From Chenopodium formosanum (lineage: Eukaryota > Streptophyta > Magnoliopsida > Caryophyllales > Amaranthaceae): a stretch of DNA of 64,000 bases. A program made the position numbers and the translations under genes. Positions 31,974-43,848 of the stretch are shown here, piece by piece (within the stretch, counting starts at the first letter, position 1; every line of letters begins with the position of its first letter). Under the pieces are notes generated by a model. That model was given only the letters and a program-made list of their open reading frames with translations, had not been told where the DNA came from and ran no database searches. The stretch covers positions 47,786,003 through 47,850,002 of the forward strand of contig CM044859.1 in the NCBI GenBank assembly GCA_024500155.1, given 5' to 3'.

Positions 31974-33843
31974 TGTAGACACCCATTTGTGTCTCCCCTA
32001 AACCAAACCCAGTGATGAATACCTTTCATGTCGAATAATAATCGAATGAACTGAAAGTGTGAAAAGTTTAGTGTTGCGGTTAGCTTTTTAGTTCTCTTCT
32101 TTCTCTCTGTTTTTAAAAACCTATTTTATGAAAATAGCAAATCCGATTTAGTTTGGTCCATGGAAAGGGTCGAATAATAGTGTAGTTGGATTGAGCTCAA
32201 AAAGAGCTTTCCAACAATATATTATAAGCCCAATTCCGATGAATAATGAGGAAGTTATGGCCAAATTACTAAATTGAGCCTAGTTTGATTTTTATATACG
32301 GCCCAATGATCTAGAGGAGGGCCTATTATGATTTAGCATTCCTAATGCAATTAGGATTGATTATAGTCTCCTAGAATCTTCTAGAAGGTTATTTTAAATC
32401 CTAATTTGATTAGCATTGATAATTAAGTTTTAAGAGTTTTATTTAGAATAAAAGAAGTGTTTTTAAGGAAATTACAATTTTACCCCTTTGTACGTTTAAA
32501 TTTTATCAAAATATGAAAACGCGTGGAAAAACTGATTGCAGCGCCGCATTCCAAATTTTCGCATAGCGACGGGCCAGGTGTCGCGGCCACACGTTTGTCG
32601 CCTGGCGAGAGGCTCTGTGGTTTGGCGACAGGGGCGTGTTTGACGCTGCAGTCGTGTTTTATTCTTTTTGAAACTCTTATTCTTTTTTATCATAATCCGA
32701 CTGATTTTCGTTATAAATAGCCTCCTAAAACCTCTGTTTTTAATAACCAACTCTCATCAAGAAATTTTTGATTCTCTCTCTCTCCCTTTTCTAAACTAGC
32801 CTTCTCAAATACAAAATTCCGCATTCATAAGATCTAGACACACCTAGCCAAGTTTGAAGTTGCCTTCGCCCTAGACGTGAAAGGTTTAATTTTTGAGGGT
32901 TTGGTCCCAAATCTAGTCTAACTTTCTTAATTCTCTATTTCAATTATTTAATTTAATTGTTTTGATTATTATTTTCCTTAAAGTTACTAACGCTTGAGGT
33001 ACGAGGCATCGAAGTAAGTGCTTTAATTGCTTTATTGATATTATGATATAGAAATCATGTCTAGGTTGTTATTTTAATTCCTAGTATCATGTTAGGATTC
33101 TTTTCTTAATTTGATGTTTAGAATGACAACAATAAGTTCCTAGTTTCATGGTAGGGCTATATATTTGATCTTTGATGTTTAGTGACATGCTAGGGTTTGT
33201 TATTAGTCTTGTTAGTATCTTGCCTAGGAACTTGCTATTAATATTATGCTTTAACATGATTATGATTATTTTTATGATTATGATTATAATGATTATGATA
33301 ATTATTTTTATGATTATTATGTTGCTTGATATTTATTGTTATTTCTTGATCACACCTTTTATGCATGTTTAAAGGGAATTTGTACTTGTAATCACGCTTA
33401 ATAAGATAATTAATAATCTTGCTTAGGGTTAATTTGATTATAATTCAAGTGATCGCCAATAATAGATTTATTTGTGCATTAATATTCAACCAACATAGAT
33501 AAACAGGTTTAGGGTTAACCTAATGATTGCATGTTAGTCAGAAAGCGCACATGAATACGAGAACAATAAAGTAGAGGCCTATTATTAGGACAGGTTCTTT
33601 CTCTTTTAGATTGGATTTGTACCTTCATCCCCGAACTTCCAGTCATGGTTCCCGACCTATTGGAGTTGACAATCTCCTGGATCTTTAAGGGATGTAACCT
33701 TCACCTCGTGAACGGTTTACAAGTTCCTAAAACTTGTTGGCAACTCTTTTGCTCTAGCTTCTTTCCCTTTGGACGCCGCCATGCTTAAGTGTATGGTCAC
33801 AGTGGGGTTCAAGTTTGGGGTAATGCTTGAAATATTCCCTATA
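31974..33843 (+). repeat. 3' LTR of A2
   Basis: It starts TGTAGACACC and ends in AATATTCCCTATA, where TACA has mutated to TATA. It is homologous throughout to 4020-5964. The downstream half contains AT-rich ATTATGATTATT runs (33240-33325). Immediately after it lies a short duplicate of its own last bases and then an inverted LTR of the same family. Confidence 0.85.
32536..32720 (+). promoter_or_regulatory. A2 LTR promoter: palindrome cluster plus TATA box
   Basis: TGCAGCGCCGC, GCATAGCGACGGG, TTTGTCGCCTGGCGAGAG, TTTGGCGACAGG and GACGCTGCAG lie between 32536 and 32653. TATAAAT is at 32712. The words match the antisense promoters of A2, not the A1 LTR word at the same LTR position. Confidence 0.7.
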
Positions 33844-33901
33844 GTTTTGTGGTGCCCCCATTACCAGAAGTAGGGTAATGCTTGAAATATTCCCTACAGT
33901 T
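33844..33901. other. Junction between direct and inverted LTRs
   Basis: After the LTR end comes GTTTTGTGGTGCCCCCATT, which resembles the start of a primer binding site region. Then the last 25 or so bases of the LTR are repeated (TAATGCTTGAAATATTCCC, TACA at 33895-33898), and the inverted LTR follows. It looks like a recombination or repair scar. Confidence 0.5.
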
Positions 33902-35892
33902 TGGAACCATGACTGGAAGTTCGGGGATGAAGGTACAAATCCAACATAAAAGAGACTGAACCTGACCTAATAATAAGCCTCTACTTTATTCTTCTTGTAT
34001 TTATGTGCACTTTCTGACTAACATGCAATCAATAGGTTAACCCTAAACCTGTTTAATCTATGTTAGTTGAATATTAATGCACAAACAAAACTATTATTGG
34101 CGACCACTTGAATTATAATCATATTAACCTAAACAAGATTAATAATTATCTTATTAAGCGTGATTACAAGTACAAATTCCCTTTAAATATTTATAAAAGG
34201 CGTGATAAAGCAATAACAATAAATATATATCAAGCAACATAATAACAAATCATCATCAAAATAATAATCACAATCAAAATAATCACGTTAAAAATAAAGC
34301 ATAATATTAATAGCAAGATCCTATGCATGATACTAACAAGATTAATAACAAACCCTAGCATGTCACTAAACAATAAAAATCAAAGCTTTAGCCCTAACAT
34401 GATAGTAACATGGTATTAGGGAAGATATAAGAAGCATCATAATAAATCATAATTGATATTAGAAATATTAATTAACCCTAAACATGATACTTAGAAGCAA
34501 TCACACATCCTAACATGATACTAGGAACCAAAAAAATAATCTAAGCATGATTTTTATATCAAAAGATCAATAAAACAATTAAATTACTTACTTTGATGCC
34601 TTGTACCTCTTTATAATAACAAAATACACACATTAGTAACTTCAAGGAAAAATAATAAATCAAAGCAATTAAATTAAATAATTGAAATACAGATTTGGAC
34701 CAGACCCTCAGAAATTATCAACCTTTCACGTCTAAGTCGAATGCAACTTTGAACTTGGATAGGTGTTTCTAGAACTAATGTATGAGGAATTTTGAGAGAA
34801 GGAAGGTTTAGAAAAGGAATTGAGAGAGAGAAACCTTCTAGTTTTTAGAGAGAGAATAGAGAGAGATGATTGTGAATGATAAAAAACGGGGAGATACAAC
34901 CCCTATTTATAGAAAAAATCACACAAAAACACTAGAAAAGAGTTCAAGTCCCATTTGGAATAAAAGACCTCCTGTCGCCAACGGCAGGAGCAGCGCTATA
35001 CACCAAGCTCGTCGCCAGGTGATAGACATGTCGTTTGGCGTTGGAATAACTTTTTGCGGATTTTGTTTTTATCATATCTTTTGATCCAAAAGTCCAAATA
35101 AGTCATATAATATGTCGTTGCAAATCTCTTGAAGTCTAATTTCCAAACCAGTTAGAATCAGATTAAATATTTTTGTAAATAAAAAGATATGGCCGAAATA
35201 GTGGAAGGGTGTCCGTTTTGGATAGAGTTTTGCATTCCATTCATATCTTTTTCGTTATAGCTCGGAATTAATATTATAATATATCATTGGAAAGATAATT
35301 TCAAGATCTATCCAACAATATAATATATAGATAAAGATTATAAGGCAAAAAAATAATATCTGACTGTCTTTGAACATTTTTAAATTCGAATAGAATTAGG
35401 ACTAAAAAAAAACGAAAGTTTTATTCAATTTCAAACTCTTTAATTTTATATTTTTAAAAAGGATAATTAAGATCTTTTAGAAACTTCTAATAAATCCTAA
35501 TTAGTTTAGGAATAGCATTAAACCTTTGGACCATCCACATGATCATTGGATCGTAGGTAAAATCCGATTCGGGCCCAGTTTAGTATTTTGGCCATAACTT
35601 CCTCATTATTCATCGGAATTTGGCTTACAATATATCGTTGGAAAGGTCTTTTCAAGCCCCATCCAACTACACTCTTGTTGGACCCATATCATGGACAAAA
35701 ATAAACTGTAATGCACGTTTTTCATAAATAGGGTAAGAAAAGAAATATTTTCAAAAACAGAAAGAAGAAATATTTTAATAAAAACATCTTCATCACTAGA
35801 CTTTTCACACTTTCAATTTGTTTAATAATCAAATGACATGAAAGGTATTCATCACTGGGTTTGTTTTTGGGGGACACATTTGGGTGTCTACA
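33902..35892 (-). repeat. Inverted A-family LTR, lacking its last ~190 bp
   Basis: The right end is TGTCTACA, the reverse of the LTR start. The left end begins inside the LTR at GGAACCATGACTGGAAG, the reverse complement of 33650 or so. On the minus strand it keeps TATAAATAG (34911-34904) and an upstream palindrome cluster (34970-35046: CTGTCGCCAACGGCAGG, GTCGCCAGGTGATAGAC and GTCGTTTGGCG). No polypurine tract or pol flanks it, so it is either a truncated solo LTR or part of a rearranged element. Confidence 0.8.
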
Positions 35893-37158
35893 CTTTTCCT
35901 TCGTTATTTATTATTATATCTTATACTCTTTCTCTGTCCTTTTCTCTCAGTCCTATTCGCTATTTATCACTCTCTTTATTTCTCTTCCAACCCCCTTGCA
36001 TTTCTCCTGTCCCTATATATTTTTTTAGCCTCTCTCTATCTTTTTTCTTTCCTTCATGACCCATATTTCTATCTCTCCCATTTTTTTCTAACTTTTTTTT
36101 TTCTCCCGGCCTTTATCCTTTCTTCTAGCCTACCCCTTATCTCTTTTGAACTGGTATCTCTATCTTTAGGCCTGCCCGATCTCTTAGCCCCTCTTTGTTT
36201 CTCTCTTAAAACCCTTTGCTTTCATAGTTCCCTTTCTCTCTCATGATGATTCTTTCTATTTTGGCCCTTGTTTCTTTACCTTCCTTTCCCTTTTTCTCCT
36301 TTTCTCCTTCCTCTCCTCCTCTATCTTAAGTAACACCTGACCAACTAACCTTGAACTAAGTAATTCTTCAAGTAACCCCTGAATGAACCCTCAAGTAACC
36401 GCTGACACTCTTTAAGTAATTCTGACCAAATTACTCAAGTAACCCTTGTCCGAACTTCTTAAATAACCCCTTACCTAGTAACTCGAGTAACCCTTGACCG
36501 AGTAACTCACATAACCCATGACCGAGTAACTCCTCGAGTAATCCTTGACCGAGTAATTATTCGAGTAACCCCTAATCAAGTAATACCTCACGCAACCCTT
36601 AACCGAGTGAACCTCTCGAGTAACCCCTATTCGAACCCCACAAGTAACCCTTGACCAAGTAACTCGAGTAACCCCTAATTCCATAACTCGGATAACCCTT
36701 AACAAAATAACTTGGGTAACCTCCGCTACAAGGTGTGGCTTGTTGCACCAATAAGTTGTTGTGTGATAATATATGTTGTGACAAAATTGAGTTCAAATAA
36801 GTGAGAAAAGATAAAACAATAATAAAAAATTATAGGTCGCACTTACTCCCTTTCTCTTTCTCCCTCGAGCCTTCTCCTTCGTTCTTTATTATTATATCAT
36901 ATACTCTTTCTCTATTGTTTTATCTCAATCCTATTCTCTATTTATTACTTTCTTTATTTCTCTTCCAACCCCCTTGCATTTCTCCTGTCCCTATATCTTT
37001 TTTTTAGCCTCTCTCTATCTCATCCTCTTTCATTCATAACCCATATTTCTATCTCTCTCATTTTTTCTAACTTTTTTTTTTCTCCCGGCCTTTATCCCTT
37101 CTTTTAGCCTATCCCTTATCTTTTTGAATTGGTATCTCTATCTTTCGGCCTAACCTAT
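35893..37158. repeat. Pyrimidine-rich direct repeats around a 24-bp-type tandem array
   Basis: 35893-36175 and about 36868-37158 are direct repeats (for example CTCTTCCAACCCCCTTGCAT and TTTCTCCCGGCCTTTATCC). The first begins exactly at one minus-strand LTR and the second ends exactly at the next. Between them, about 36330-36720, runs a degenerate array with a unit near 22-25 bp (GAGTAACCCCTGACCGAGTA). Open frames here are low-complexity. No gene seen. Confidence 0.75.
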
Positions 37159-38526
37159 TGTAGTGAATATTTCAAGCCATCCCACACTTGAGCCCCATTT
37201 TTATCATACACTTAAGCATGGTGGCGTCCAAAGGGAAGGAAGCTAGAGTAAAAGAGTTGCCAACAAGTTTTAGAAAGTTCTCAGGGTGAAGGTTACATCC
37301 CTTAACAATCCAGGAGATCATTAACTCTAATAGGTCTGGAACAATGACTGGAAGTTCGGGGATGAAGGTAAAAATCCAACCTAAAAGAGATTGATCTTGC
37401 CCTAAAAATAGGCCTCTACTTTATTCTTCTCGTATTCATGTGCGCTTTCTGACTAACATGCAATCAATAGGTTAACCCTAAAGCTGTTTAACTATTTTGG
37501 TTAAATATTAATGCACAAATAATGTTGTTATTGGAGATCACTTTAATTATAATCATATTAACTTAAACAAGATTGTTAATTTTCTTATTAAGCGTGATTA
37601 CAAGTACCAATTCCCTTTAAACATGCATAAAAGGCGTGATCAAGCAATAACAATAAATATAAATCAAGCAACATAATAACAATCATAATAATAATCATAA
37701 TCATGTTAAAGCATAATATTAATAGCAAGATCCTAGGCATGATTCTAACAAGATTAATAACAAACCCTATCATGTCACTAAACCTCAAAGATAAAAGCTT
37801 TATCCTTAACATGATACTAACATGATATAAGGAAAGAAATAGGAGGCATCATAATAATCATACTTGATATTAGAAATCTTAGTTATTTCCCTAAACATGA
37901 TACTAGGAAGCAATAAAACATCCTAACATGATACTAGGGATCAACAAAATAATTAAATTACTTACTTCGATGCCTCGTACCTCTTTCAAATAACAAAATA
38001 CACACGTTAGTAACTTCAAGGAAAAGAATAAACAAACAATAAAATTTAATAATTGAAATAGGGATTTCGGACCAAACCCTCAAAAATTATCAAACCTTTC
38101 ACGTCTAGAGCAAAGGCAATTTCGAACTTTGATAGGTGTTTCTAGAGCTAATGAGTGAGGAATTTTGAGAGAGGGAAGGTTTAGAAAAAGAAGAGAGAGA
38201 GAAAGCTTCTAGCTTTTAGAGAGAGAGAGAATAGAGAATTCTGGGTGTTGATGATTTGAAAACATGGAGATACAACCACTATTTATAGAAAAAATAGCAC
38301 GGGATCGAAGAAAATCATATTCGGAATAAAATACTTCCTGTTGCAAACGGCAAGAGTCACCTCCAGACGAAAATTAAAATATTTTTGAAAAAAGAAAGAA
38401 AAATATTTTAATAAAAACATCCTCATCATTAGACTTTCCATACTTTCACTTTGTTTGATAATCAAATGACGTGAAAGATATTCATCACTAGGTTTGGTTT
38501 TGGGGAGACACATTTGGGTGTCTACA
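37159..38526 (-). repeat. 3' LTR of A3, 1368 bp, with an internal deletion
   Basis: It reads TGTAGTGAATATTTC at the left and TGTCTACA at the right, the reverse of the A-family LTR. A TATA box in minus orientation remains at about 38279. Compared with 33902-35892, about 750 bp are missing at 38358-38365. That removes most of U3, including nearly all of the palindrome cluster; only CCTGTTGCAAACGGCAAG is left. Confidence 0.8.
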
Positions 38527-38540
38527 GAAGCCCGCACTTT
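38527..38540 (-). other. Polypurine tract of A3
   Basis: GAAGCCCGCACTTT, reverse of AAAGTGCGGGCTTC, adjoining the LTR; one base differs from the other family members. Confidence 0.8.
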
Positions 38541-38916
38541 GACAGAGTTAGGAGAAACTTATTTTGAAAACAAAAGTCAAAGTAACGATAGGGACGGAAA
38601 ATTATTCAAAATGTTCTGTGATCCTAAATCATTCTTGTAACGCCGATACCTGTAAACTAGCGTTAGTTAAATAGATAAAAGAGTTAAGAAACGCGTATCT
38701 TGCACCGTCGTGCACACGTCTCTTGAGTAATCGATTTTGTGACGATCTTCCTTAAGCTAGGGGATTCCTCCTGAAGACTGCTATACTTGCAACTGCCTCC
38801 AATTTCCGCTGTGATAATCTCCCGCAAGCTAGGGAACACTATCAAAGATTGCTCCGCTTGGAACGACCTTCTACCGCTTTTTGACCATCTTTCGCAAGCT
38901 AGGGAACACGATCGAA
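38541..38916 (-). other. A3 3' tail, left part (degenerate tandem repeats from 38740)
   Basis: The strand reverse of 3400-4005. Two to three units with CGCAAGCTAGGGAACAC lie at 38740-38916. The third unit is cut at CGATCGAA by the CACTA element and continues at 56826. Confidence 0.75.
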
Positions 38917-39080
38917 CACTAATACAAAAAGCGTGTTTTTTGGACGCTTTTTAGGCCTTTTTTCGACGCTAAAAAGCCTCATAAAAATATTTCTCGACGC
39001 TGCTAAAAAGCGTCGAGAATACGTGAGTCGAGAATTTTGAGGGACACAAAAAAGCGTCGAGAATATCGACGCTTTTATGT
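38917..39080 (+). repeat. CACTA left subterminal repeats
   Basis: The words GACGCTTTT, AAAAGCGTCGAGAAT and TCGACGCT recur at least six times in both orientations within 160 bp. Subterminal motif arrays of this kind bind the transposase accessory protein in En/Spm elements. The right end uses the related word AGTGTCGAG. Confidence 0.75.
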
Positions 39081-39798
39081 GTCCTAACTAATATACGAAG
39101 TGTCGGAAAATACTCATTTTGCGCATTATCCCAAATTAGTGTAGTTTTTTAGCGATGCTTTTTGTTGTGTAGCATTTATTCGTGCCAACCTATGGTATGA
39201 CGGGAAACTCTTGAAATATAAAAATGTGCAAAATAGGTAGACATTAAAAAGCGTCCAAAATTTTTTTTAAGCTTTTTTTTTTTCCTTTTATTAAATTATT
39301 ACCACCATACATACATTATAGTTATTTAAATTTATCATAAATTAAATTAATAACATTAAAATTAAAATAAACAAATATTCTATATAACTAGATTAAAAAA
39401 AACAATAATTAATCAACAATAATAAGAGTACGTAGTTAATACCAAATTTATAAAAGAAAACATCAACACAATTAATAAAAAAAAAATCGCATATTATAGT
39501 AGCATGTCCCTAAATAAATACATCACTAATATAAGACTAACAACCAAAATAGATAGATGATGGCCTTGTAGATTGTATAGTCTCTTATTTTGATGCTCAA
39601 GTGTCCCGGCCTATTCTCTTATTGCGCCTACATTACCTTTTCCAATCTTCAAATAATAAAAATACAAAGTACAAATTAGTATATTACACAATATAGGCTC
39701 AATATTCAATAGGTCGTATTTAAACAACAATGAAAAGACCAATGTATTTAAACCAGAACATACACATGCTGAGAAAACTACAACTTTAAGAGCATATT
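39081..39798. other. CACTA internal AT-rich sequence
   Basis: AT-rich (A-runs near 39270-39490), no coding frame of note. No gene seen. Confidence 0.5.
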
Positions 39799-39812
39799 AA
39801 GAACTAGTCCAC

Positions 39813-40436
39813 TAGTGGTGGGTCTGCAGGGTCTGCTGAGTTGTCCACAACTTTCAGATTATGCTACGAAGACTGTTGCAGAAGTAGTTGATACGAGTGA
39901 GAAGGCTGCAAGTTCAAGTGGTAGGTCTGCAAGGCTTGCTGGGTTTCCCTCGGCTTGGGCACCTCCTGGAAATAGATGGTGCAAGCTAAATGTGGATGCG
40001 TACTGTATTGATAGTGTTGGCAGTGATTTTGGTGCTGTGATTAGGGATAGTGCAGGAGTAGTATTGGTTGTAGGGACTTTTCAGTGTGGGGATAAATGGG
40101 AAGTGAAGGTGGTAGAAGCAAAGGCTATAAGTCGGGGTCTCAAATTGGCTTGCAGGTTGTTCAAGCATTGCGTGATCGAAGATTGGGCTCAAGTGAATTT
40201 TTTTCTTATCTTAGAGGATATTTTATGCTTTTGTTCAAACTTTAATACTGTTAAATGGTGTTTTGTTAATAGGGGAAGGAATAGGGTAGCATATGAGGTG
40301 GCTCGTCTTCAACCTTGGGAGATTGGTCATCGAATGTGGTTTGAAGATATCCTGACTCATATCCTCGGTGTAGCTCATTTTGATCAATGCAATTAGTCCC
40401 CTTTGTGGGTTTTTCTAAAAAAAAAAAGAAAAAAAA
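39813..40436 (+). mobile_element. 5'-truncated LINE end with RNase H domain and poly(A)
   Basis: The 14-bp target duplication AAGAACTAGTCCAC lies at 39799-39812 and 40437-40450, and the insert ends in an A-rich tail. The frame 39815-40396 (193 codons, stop TAG) encodes a plant LINE-type RNase H. It shows WCKLNVDAYCIDSVG, DFGAVIRDSAGVVLV, VEAKAISRGLKLACRLF and NRGRNRVAYEVARL. The usual D-D-E set is partly visible (VDA, EAKA); the later Asp site reads IEDW. This is the C-terminal end of a LINE ORF2; everything upstream was lost by 5' truncation at integration. Confidence 0.85.
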
Positions 40437-40609
40437 AAGAACTAGTCCACAATAGAAACTAATAAAAGTCTTTGTATCAACCAAGTATAATGAAGCACCA
40501 TAATTATACCATGATAAATATCAAAGCATAAGATAAAACAATTAAAATGAGTTTCAACAAGTATATAAGTTAAGATAAACGACAAAGCTAATAAAAAGGA
40601 TACTCGATG

Positions 40610-40860
40610 CTTATACACACACACAAGCTCTTAATTTCACACACACACACACACACACACACAAGCATTTTGAATTTCAGCTCTGATTTACAGCTCTAAA
40701 CTTCAGATCTGAATTCAGTTCTGAAATTCAGCTTCGAATTTAGCTTTGAATTCAGTTCTGGATTTCAGCTTTAAATTCAATTTTGGATTTCAGCTCTGAT
40801 TTCAAATCTGATTTTCAGTTTTGAATTCAGCCTGAAATTCTACTAGAAACTGAACGAAAA
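40610..40860. repeat. (CA)n microsatellite and TTCAG(C/T)TCTGAATT repeats
   Basis: A CA-repeat at about 40614-40665 is followed (40673-40850) by some twelve degenerate units of 14-16 bp built on TTCAGTTCTGAATTTCAGC. Non-coding. Confidence 0.8.
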
Positions 40861-43843
40861 AAGTGTTAAGAAAGTTTGTTAAACTCTTAGTATTTGTATA
40901 ACCAATTTTCTTCTTTATATTACATTCACCTGTTTTTTTGCTTTGAACTAAATTTTCAGGTCCAATTTCAACTTGGTTTATTCGAGCAAATACTTTAAAG
41001 TTGGTTAAGAAGGTTTGAGATATCATGTTTGATCAACCGTTTAGACTTCAGAACATTAAATAATATTAATTTATCTCAAGAAAACTAGAATACCTAGCAA
41101 CTTGACCACATCTATCTAGAGAGTGGAAGTCAGAATCATAATGGAAAATGCTTGTTAAAATTTAATCAAGACAACCCAATAACCACCCTACTGAACATGA
41201 CTTTGGCTTACAAAGTTTTCTCCTCTATGGGAAATAATACTGGAGACTGATAACAAGAAAAAGGCAGATGACTTAGGTGAATTTAGCAATTTGTAGATGC
41301 CTCACTAGGTAGGGTGAAAGCCACAAAGATTTTAGAAAACAAAGATTCAATCTAGTTATAATCCTGTCTCATAATGGAAAGTGCAAGTTGATCTGAATTT
41401 TTATCCATTTAATAGCAGCTTATTTGATCAACTTGTTAATATAACATCTCGTTGCCATTGAAAAAGATACTACAAACCAGCAAGCATAGGAAAAGTCAAA
41501 TATTTTTTCATTTTCAACATAATAATTTTGTAAGGGGTTTTAGAACTTTCATTTCTAGTAAATACATAAAACCGACATGTATTCTGTAAAGTGGTAAAAA
41601 AAAACTTACATTTATCTTGTAGCGTGGTACATCCAATGACTACACCTTAAGCTTCTTAAAGGTATTTCTTTCGACGATGAATGTTTGTCCACATATCCAT
41701 GTCAAGAACATGGCTAATAGTGTGAGAGGCAACCTGGAGATAAATTTACAAAAGAGAAAAGGATCAAAGAATGTTGATTTTTACATACGGAACCAAAAAT
41801 AATTAAACAAAATAAAAAATTTATCGAAAAGAGGCTATCAAACAACTCAAAAGTCATCATAATCGTGCTTCAAATGCAGAACAAAAAGCTAAATTTTCAG
41901 AATAGGCATAAAATAGAAGCACAATGAACATAATAATACTTTGTATACATGTAAAAACCTTTAAATATCTACTGTCTATGAATCAAATATTTAAACAGTA
42001 CTAACAAAGACTGTCTATGAATCAAATATTTAAACAATACAAACAAAGAAATTACTAACGGGAAGGTAAAATTCATCAGGTTTATTGTAATGAGTTGACC
42101 AAAAGTAGCAACATAATTCAGACAATATTGAAAATCAAACAATCAATACCTTCATAAGATATTCACAAGTAGTCTAGTTCCCACAATTTTGTAAAGAAAT
42201 GTACAAAAGTCAACTAAGATATGTATGGTAATGTTTCTAGGGGGGAGAATAAGCTGAAATTGCTACTAATGTCAATATGTCAGAATACATGGTTCGGGTT
42301 ATTTAGTGTATGTGTGTGTATACAAGGGATATTTTAGAAACATATTTAATGAGATGTTAATAAAAATGGCAACAGATTTTGTTTGGCATTATGGTTCTGT
42401 TTATTTCTATTCATTAATAGCCTAAGATCTTAGGTATGGTTAGTGTGGTTCCGAATTATAATGAAATTTTTTCCCTATGCTGCTTTTATATGATAAATTG
42501 ATAATATGATGTCAAAACTGTGATTTCAAGAACTGTATGAATTTTTACTTTTGTTGTCATGCATTTCTCTTTTATCCTCTCTAAAGTACCCATCTCATAA
42601 TACTGCGAGTTTTGCTCAATTTTTTGTTGTCAATTGTGAAATTTGATTATCACCCTTTTGATAAATTGTGTTGTGTTTTGTGGATTTTGTATCAGTCTAG
42701 GGAATTGATTAATATCACTAGGGAGTGAGAAAACATTAATTCAAATGGCCAAGTGTGTTGCTGGGAACTAAAGGAAGCAAGATTTAGGCCTGTAGAAGCT
42801 GGGAGAAGTGTCAAAGTTAGAAGTTATTGCAACTAGATGCTACCCTTAAGTCCCTAAGTAGGATTCTACCAGGAAAACTACAGCACCATGTAGAAGTCTT
42901 TTCCTTGATATCATTATTGTAATGATTTTGATTTGGTCAGCAAATATCTCTATGTTTCTTCCTTTTGGGTTTAAATGATTTTAATTTGGTCAACAAAAGG
43001 GAAATTTTGCAATTAAGTTTTAGTCTTTTGAGTCCTTAATCACAATTAGCTTTTTTGTCTTCTACAGGCTTGTACAAAAACGTGAACCAAGAGTACTTGT
43101 CTGCAATTAGTCAATATCTTACTAGCATCAAAACGAGAAAGATTATGCACTATGGGGCATTTTAATATCAAATATATAAACAGGAAGAGCTTAATTGAAC
43201 TAGGCACCACAACAACGGAGGTCGTAACTACTATATGAACTGTTGATTCAGTTAAAACAAAAGCAATATTTGAACAAAATTAATGAAAATCAATATAATT
43301 AAAATTATGAAGCTGAGTATTTTAGAATCTAACTATATATCTGAAACAATTTTGCAATTAAAAAAAACAAACTAACATCAAGAACTCTTCTTACCTAGAA
43401 AAATGAATGTATCTCAACTAATAGCCTAATAAGTTGAGAAATCACCAATAATAAATCACATCAAAGCAACAAAAAAGAAATTAAAAAATTCGTATCAATT
43501 TTATAAATTGCAAATTGCAAAGAGACATACATTCAGCAATATTCACCCTTGCTATTAGAGACTCGGCGATTCAACTCTACTTTGATCCAACCAATAATTC
43601 TAAAAGAATGGAGTAACAAAATCAATGTCAAGTTTTACATGTCGTAAAAAAATAGATCCAAACAAATGAATTTAGTAACTAATAAATCACTAATGTGTAA
43701 GAAAATATCTTGAAACTAAGAGATTAATTGTAAAAATAGAAATTCAACAAGATCTATAACCTAGGGTTTGAAAACGAGTAAAATTGAATAATTGCAACTT
43801 GCAAGTTCAATTAAAATCACAAAAAAAATGAAAGAAGCAATTT
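40861..43843. other. CACTA interior without recognisable genes
   Basis: About 3 kb of AT-rich DNA with no frame over 75 codons before R. A 39-bp unit (ACTGTCTATGAATCAAAT) is tandemly duplicated at 41971-42048. The segment may be remnants of a degraded transposase or unrelated filler; I cannot tell. Confidence 0.5.
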
Positions 43844-43848
43844 ATATC

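Larger units (their letters stand above)
5965..33843 (+). mobile_element. Element A2: Tat-type retrotransposon, split by nested element B
   Basis: The left part is cut by A1 inside the protease, so its gag and 5' LTR are outside the window. Remaining parts in order are: protease remnant, linker, RT, RNase H, second RNase H, integrase (split at 10295/25177 by B), two antisense genes (DUF7745-like, then PMD), 3' tail, polypurine tract and LTR (31974-33843). The pol order PR-RT-RH-aRH-INT is that of the Tat lineage of Ty3/gypsy. Several stops and frameshifts in pol mean it cannot move by itself. Confidence 0.85.

Noticed and set aside
35884..36246. Hydrophobic 120-codon frame that looks like membrane segments
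   Set aside because: Pyrimidine-rich DNA always yields Leu/Phe/Ser runs; the second copy of the repeat (36868-37158) does not keep the same frame.
36330..36720. Regular short repeats considered as a CRISPR-like array
   Set aside because: Units are degenerate, directly adjoining and without distinct spacers; the context is plant nuclear DNA.
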